This document shows, in pieces, positions 5,622-7,548 of a stretch of 7,548 nt of DNA (position 1 is its first letter; each line of letters opens with the position of its first letter). The position numbers and the translations under genes were made by a program. The stretch spans positions 1 to 7,548 of the forward strand of contig CAZCAI010000195.1 of NCBI GenBank assembly GCA_964496595.1, written 5' to 3'. The notes below the pieces were generated by a model that did no database searches, was not told the DNA's origin, and was given only the letters and a program-made list of their open reading frames with translations. This stretch comes from JAAAOZ01 sp964496595 (GTDB lineage Bacteria > Chloroflexota > Anaerolineae > B4-G1 > SLSP01).

Positions 5622-7451
5622 TCACCCCTCCACGATCAGATCCACAAACTCCGGCGGCTGACCAGGCTTCAGCGCGACCAGGCCCTTGTTCGAGAGATGC
5701 AACTCCTCGATCACGATCAGCCCCAAGAGGCTGATGGTCATCTCCGCCGAGCCGTGAAGGCATCCGGCGGCCTGCAAGCCCGCTTCGATCTGCTCCAGCC
5801 GCTGGGCGGTCTCCGCCGCCGATTCGAGCGCCATCAGGCCGCCGAGCGGAAGCGGCAGCCTGGCCGCAACATCGCCATCGACCACGACGACCATCCCGCC
5901 GTCCATCTCGATCACGGCGTTGGCCGCGGTCGCCATCGCCTTGTCGCTGGCGCCCAGCACCAGGAGGTTGTGGCAATCGTGGGAGACCGTCGAGGCAAAG
6001 GCCGCGCCCGGCTCGAAGCCCAGGCCGGTGACGAAGCCTAACGTATGCGTGCCCGTCAAGCCCTCCTGGGGCGCGTGGCGATAGAAGATCGCCGCTTTGA
6101 CCAGATCCCGCGCCGGATCGGCTCTTAAGTTCCCCTCCGCCGGTGTCATCTCCACGATCTGCTCCTCGGTGTGGACTTTGCCCGGCACCGGGCGCATCAC
6201 GCGCACCTTCACCGGCCCCTCGGATTTGACCGGGATGCGGAAGTCCTCCGCCGTCATCGGATCTAAGTGGACGGAGTGTAGCGCCCAATCGGGGTAGTCG
6301 TAGGGCGCGATTTCCACCACCATCTCGCCATCCTCCGCGACCAACACACCGTCGGCGTAGACCTGCTCGATGGTCAGGTTGACCAGATCGCTGACGAGCA
6401 GCAGATCCGCCGCCCGGCCTGGCGAAACCGTGCCGATGTAGCGCGATTGTTCTAACATCTGCGCGGCGTTTATCGTCACCATTTGGATGGCCTGGATGGG
6501 CGAGAGGCCCTGGCGAATCGCTTCGCGCACCACGCGATCCATGTGGCCCTGATTGACGATGGTCTCGGAGGTCACGTCATCGGTGACCAGGGTGAAGAAG
6601 CGCGTGTCCAGCCCCGGATTCTCGGTGACGGCCCGGATCAAGTTGGGCATGTCCAACCACGCCGAACCATAGCGCTGCTGCGCGTAGCAGCCTAACTGCG
6701 CGCGCCGCATCGCGCCCTCTGCTGTCGTGCCCTCGTGATCGCCCGTGATGCCCGCCGCCGTGAAGGCGTTGAGGCCCTCATCTAACGCGAGGCTGGCGTA
6801 GTGCCCGGTGACCACAACCCCCGCCTTCAGCGACGCGGCGGTGATGGCGTGCACGCCGGGATCGCCGTAAATCAAGCCGGGGAAGTTCATCTGCTCGCCC
6901 TGCAAGGCCGCCCAGCCTTCTTCGTAGGCGCGGGCGACCTCCTCCGCGGTGATGGTGGCGCCGGCGTCCTCGAAGCCGGGAATCGACGGCACGCAGACGG
7001 GCATCGCCACCTCCACCTTGAGCGGCAGGCCCTGCGCCGCCTTGTGAAAGAGTTCCACGGCCCGCACGCCGAAGACGTTGGTGATCTCGTGGTTGTCGCA
7101 CGCGATGGTCGTGGTGCCGTGGGGCAACACCGCCGCCGCAAAATTGCGCACATCGACCATGCTGCTCTCCACGTGATCGTGCGTGTCGATGAAGCCGGGC
7201 AACACGTAGCGCCTGTGGGCGTCCACCACCGTCGTCTCCTCGCCCACGGGGATGTGGGAGGCGTCGCCCACCAGCGCGATGAAGCCGTGGCGCACGGCAA
7301 TATCGACGCCGGACTGGATCCGCGCGACGTTGACGTTGACCAGCCGCGCATTGCGGATGATCAGATCCGCCGGCTCGCGGCCCATCGCCGTGGCGACCAT
7401 CGCCTGGGTGATCTCGTGTAAGCTGCGTCGTTGATGCACATAGCCTGTCAT
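5622..7451 (-). CDS. ade: Adenine deaminase
   Basis: Adenine deaminase (EC 3.5.4.2) hydrolyses adenine to hypoxanthine and ammonia in purine salvage; it is a cytoplasmic metal-dependent amidohydrolase. The 609-residue product is slightly longer than the usual 570-600. Family blocks appear in order: an N-terminal ADLIIRNARLVNV strand (28-40); PGFIDTHDHVESSM (85-98) with metal-binding His91 and His93; HGTTTIACDNHEITNV (111-126); GDHEGTTAEGA (237-247); LVTDD (288-292); GHMDRVVREAIRQG (302-315); AADLLLVSD (347-355); and the C-terminal VSHDCHNLLVLG (489-500) and GGLMALES (537-544). The start at 7451 is chosen because AAAGGAG (7466-7460) lies 8 nt upstream; an in-frame ATG at 7508 would add 19 unconserved-looking residues and has no such site. 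Near the end it reads VIEELHLSN, where the remembered family pattern is closer to VIPELKLTD. No partner gene lies downstream on its strand. Confidence 0.92.
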   Translation of the reverse strand: MTGYVHQRRSLHEITQAMVATAMGREPADLIIRNARLVNVNVARIQSGVDIAVRHGFIALVGDASHIPVGEETTVVDAHRRYVLPGFIDTHDHVESSMVDVRNFAAAVLPHGTTTIACDNHEITNVFGVRAVELFHKAAQGLPLKVEVAMPVCVPSIPGFEDAGATITAEEVARAYEEGWAALQGEQMNFPGLIYGDPGVHAITAASLKAGVVVTGHYASLALDEGLNAFTAAGITGDHEGTTAEGAMRRAQLGCYAQQRYGSAWLDMPNLIRAVTENPGLDTRFFTLVTDDVTSETIVNQGHMDRVVREAIRQGLSPIQAIQMVTINAAQMLEQSRYIGTVSPGRAADLLLVSDLVNLTIEQVYADGVLVAEDGEMVVEIAPYDYPDWALHSVHLDPMTAEDFRIPVKSEGPVKVRVMRPVPGKVHTEEQIVEMTPAEGNLRADPARDLVKAAIFYRHAPQEGLTGTHTLGFVTGLGFEPGAAFASTVSHDCHNLLVLGASDKAMATAANAVIEMDGGMVVVVDGDVAARLPLPLGGLMALESAAETAQRLEQIEAGLQAAGCLHGSAEMTISLLGLIVIEELHLSNKGLVALKPGQPPEFVDLIVEG

Positions 7452-7475
7452 GTTATCGTCTCCTTTCGGATTGAG

Positions 7476-7505
7476 GTTATTTTGAGGATTTCTTATGGGT
7501 GTAAA
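7476..7505 (-). promoter_or_regulatory. Candidate promoter of adenine deaminase
   Basis: On the minus strand TTTACA (7505-7500, five of six to consensus) precedes AATAAC (7481-7476, four of six) by 18 nt. Transcription would begin near 7469, just upstream of the AAAGGAG ribosome binding site. The -35 lies in the near-palindrome GTGTAAACAC (7499-7508), a possible operator core. There is no room for a purine riboswitch between this promoter and the start codon. Confidence 0.3.
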
Positions 7506-7548
7506 CACTCTTAGTTACCTTCACTGCATTTGTCATATGTAGAAAATA

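Noticed and set aside
5487..6041. Plus-strand 184-codon frame antisense to the deaminase end
   Set aside because: It is rich in Arg, His and Gln with no domain, and its start lies inside the palindromic repeat region.
5530..6288. Minus-strand open frame of 252 codons overlapping the adenine deaminase gene
   Set aside because: It is an Arg/Gly/Asp-rich shadow in another frame of a GC-rich gene; the deaminase frame carries all the conserved motifs.
6801..7421. Plus-strand 206-codon frame antisense to the deaminase gene
   Set aside because: It is an antisense shadow of a conserved coding region, with His/Arg/Val-rich low-complexity composition and no ribosome binding site.
7452..7548. Purine riboswitch upstream of adenine deaminase
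   Set aside because: The available leader is too short and shows neither the conserved junction sequences nor three-helix architecture of purine riboswitches.
1..7548. CRISPR array, tRNA, rRNA or integrated mobile element
   Set aside because: No regularly spaced repeats, cloverleaf sequence, rRNA motifs, integrase or transposase motifs were seen on either strand.

Overview
The window looks like an ordinary chromosomal stretch of a free-living bacterium with GC-rich coding DNA and AT-richer intergenic regions. Strong Shine-Dalgarno sequences, PAS/GAF histidine kinases, a REC-first kinase and a bacterial-type adenine deaminase would suit a Chloroflexota (Anaerolineae/Caldilineae-like) genome. 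That assignment is an impression from protein style and cannot be proved from this sequence. No phage, plasmid, transposase, CRISPR array, rRNA or tRNA gene was found.

Layout: 1-331 has no convincing gene, but holds a perfect TATAAT box and a nested hairpin. A plus-strand pair follows: a rhomboid-family intramembrane serine protease (332-919) and, 25 nt later, a zinc-ribbon membrane protein with a PH-like C-terminus (945-1658). This pair converges, with only 6 nt between stop codons, on a minus-strand signalling operon. That operon starts with a membrane-anchored PAS-GAF-HisKA_2 histidine kinase (4773-2875). After 37 nt comes a soluble protein with an N-terminal receiver domain fused to a HisKA/HATPase kinase (2837-1665). 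A 213-nt divergent intergenic region separates the operon from a small membrane protein (4987-5355).

Right of that gene is a strong hairpin terminator with useful U-tracts on both strands. Two adjacent, long, imperfect palindromic elements follow (5424-5515 and 5519-5612). They lie in the 3' flank of the minus-strand adenine deaminase gene (7451-5622), which has a clear ribosome binding site and nearly fills the rest of the window.

How the genes work together: the two kinases probably form one signalling unit. The first resembles PdtaS/EutW-type HisKA_2 sensors. The second has a receiver domain like those of their ANTAR response-regulator partners, but carries a second kinase module where the RNA-binding ANTAR domain would be. 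The rhomboid and zinc-ribbon genes are probably co-transcribed. Adenine deaminase (adenine to hypoxanthine) is a stand-alone purine-salvage gene with no visible link to the others. Nothing here makes a strong case for a wholly new system. The most unusual items are the receiver-first kinase pairing and the tandem palindromic elements.
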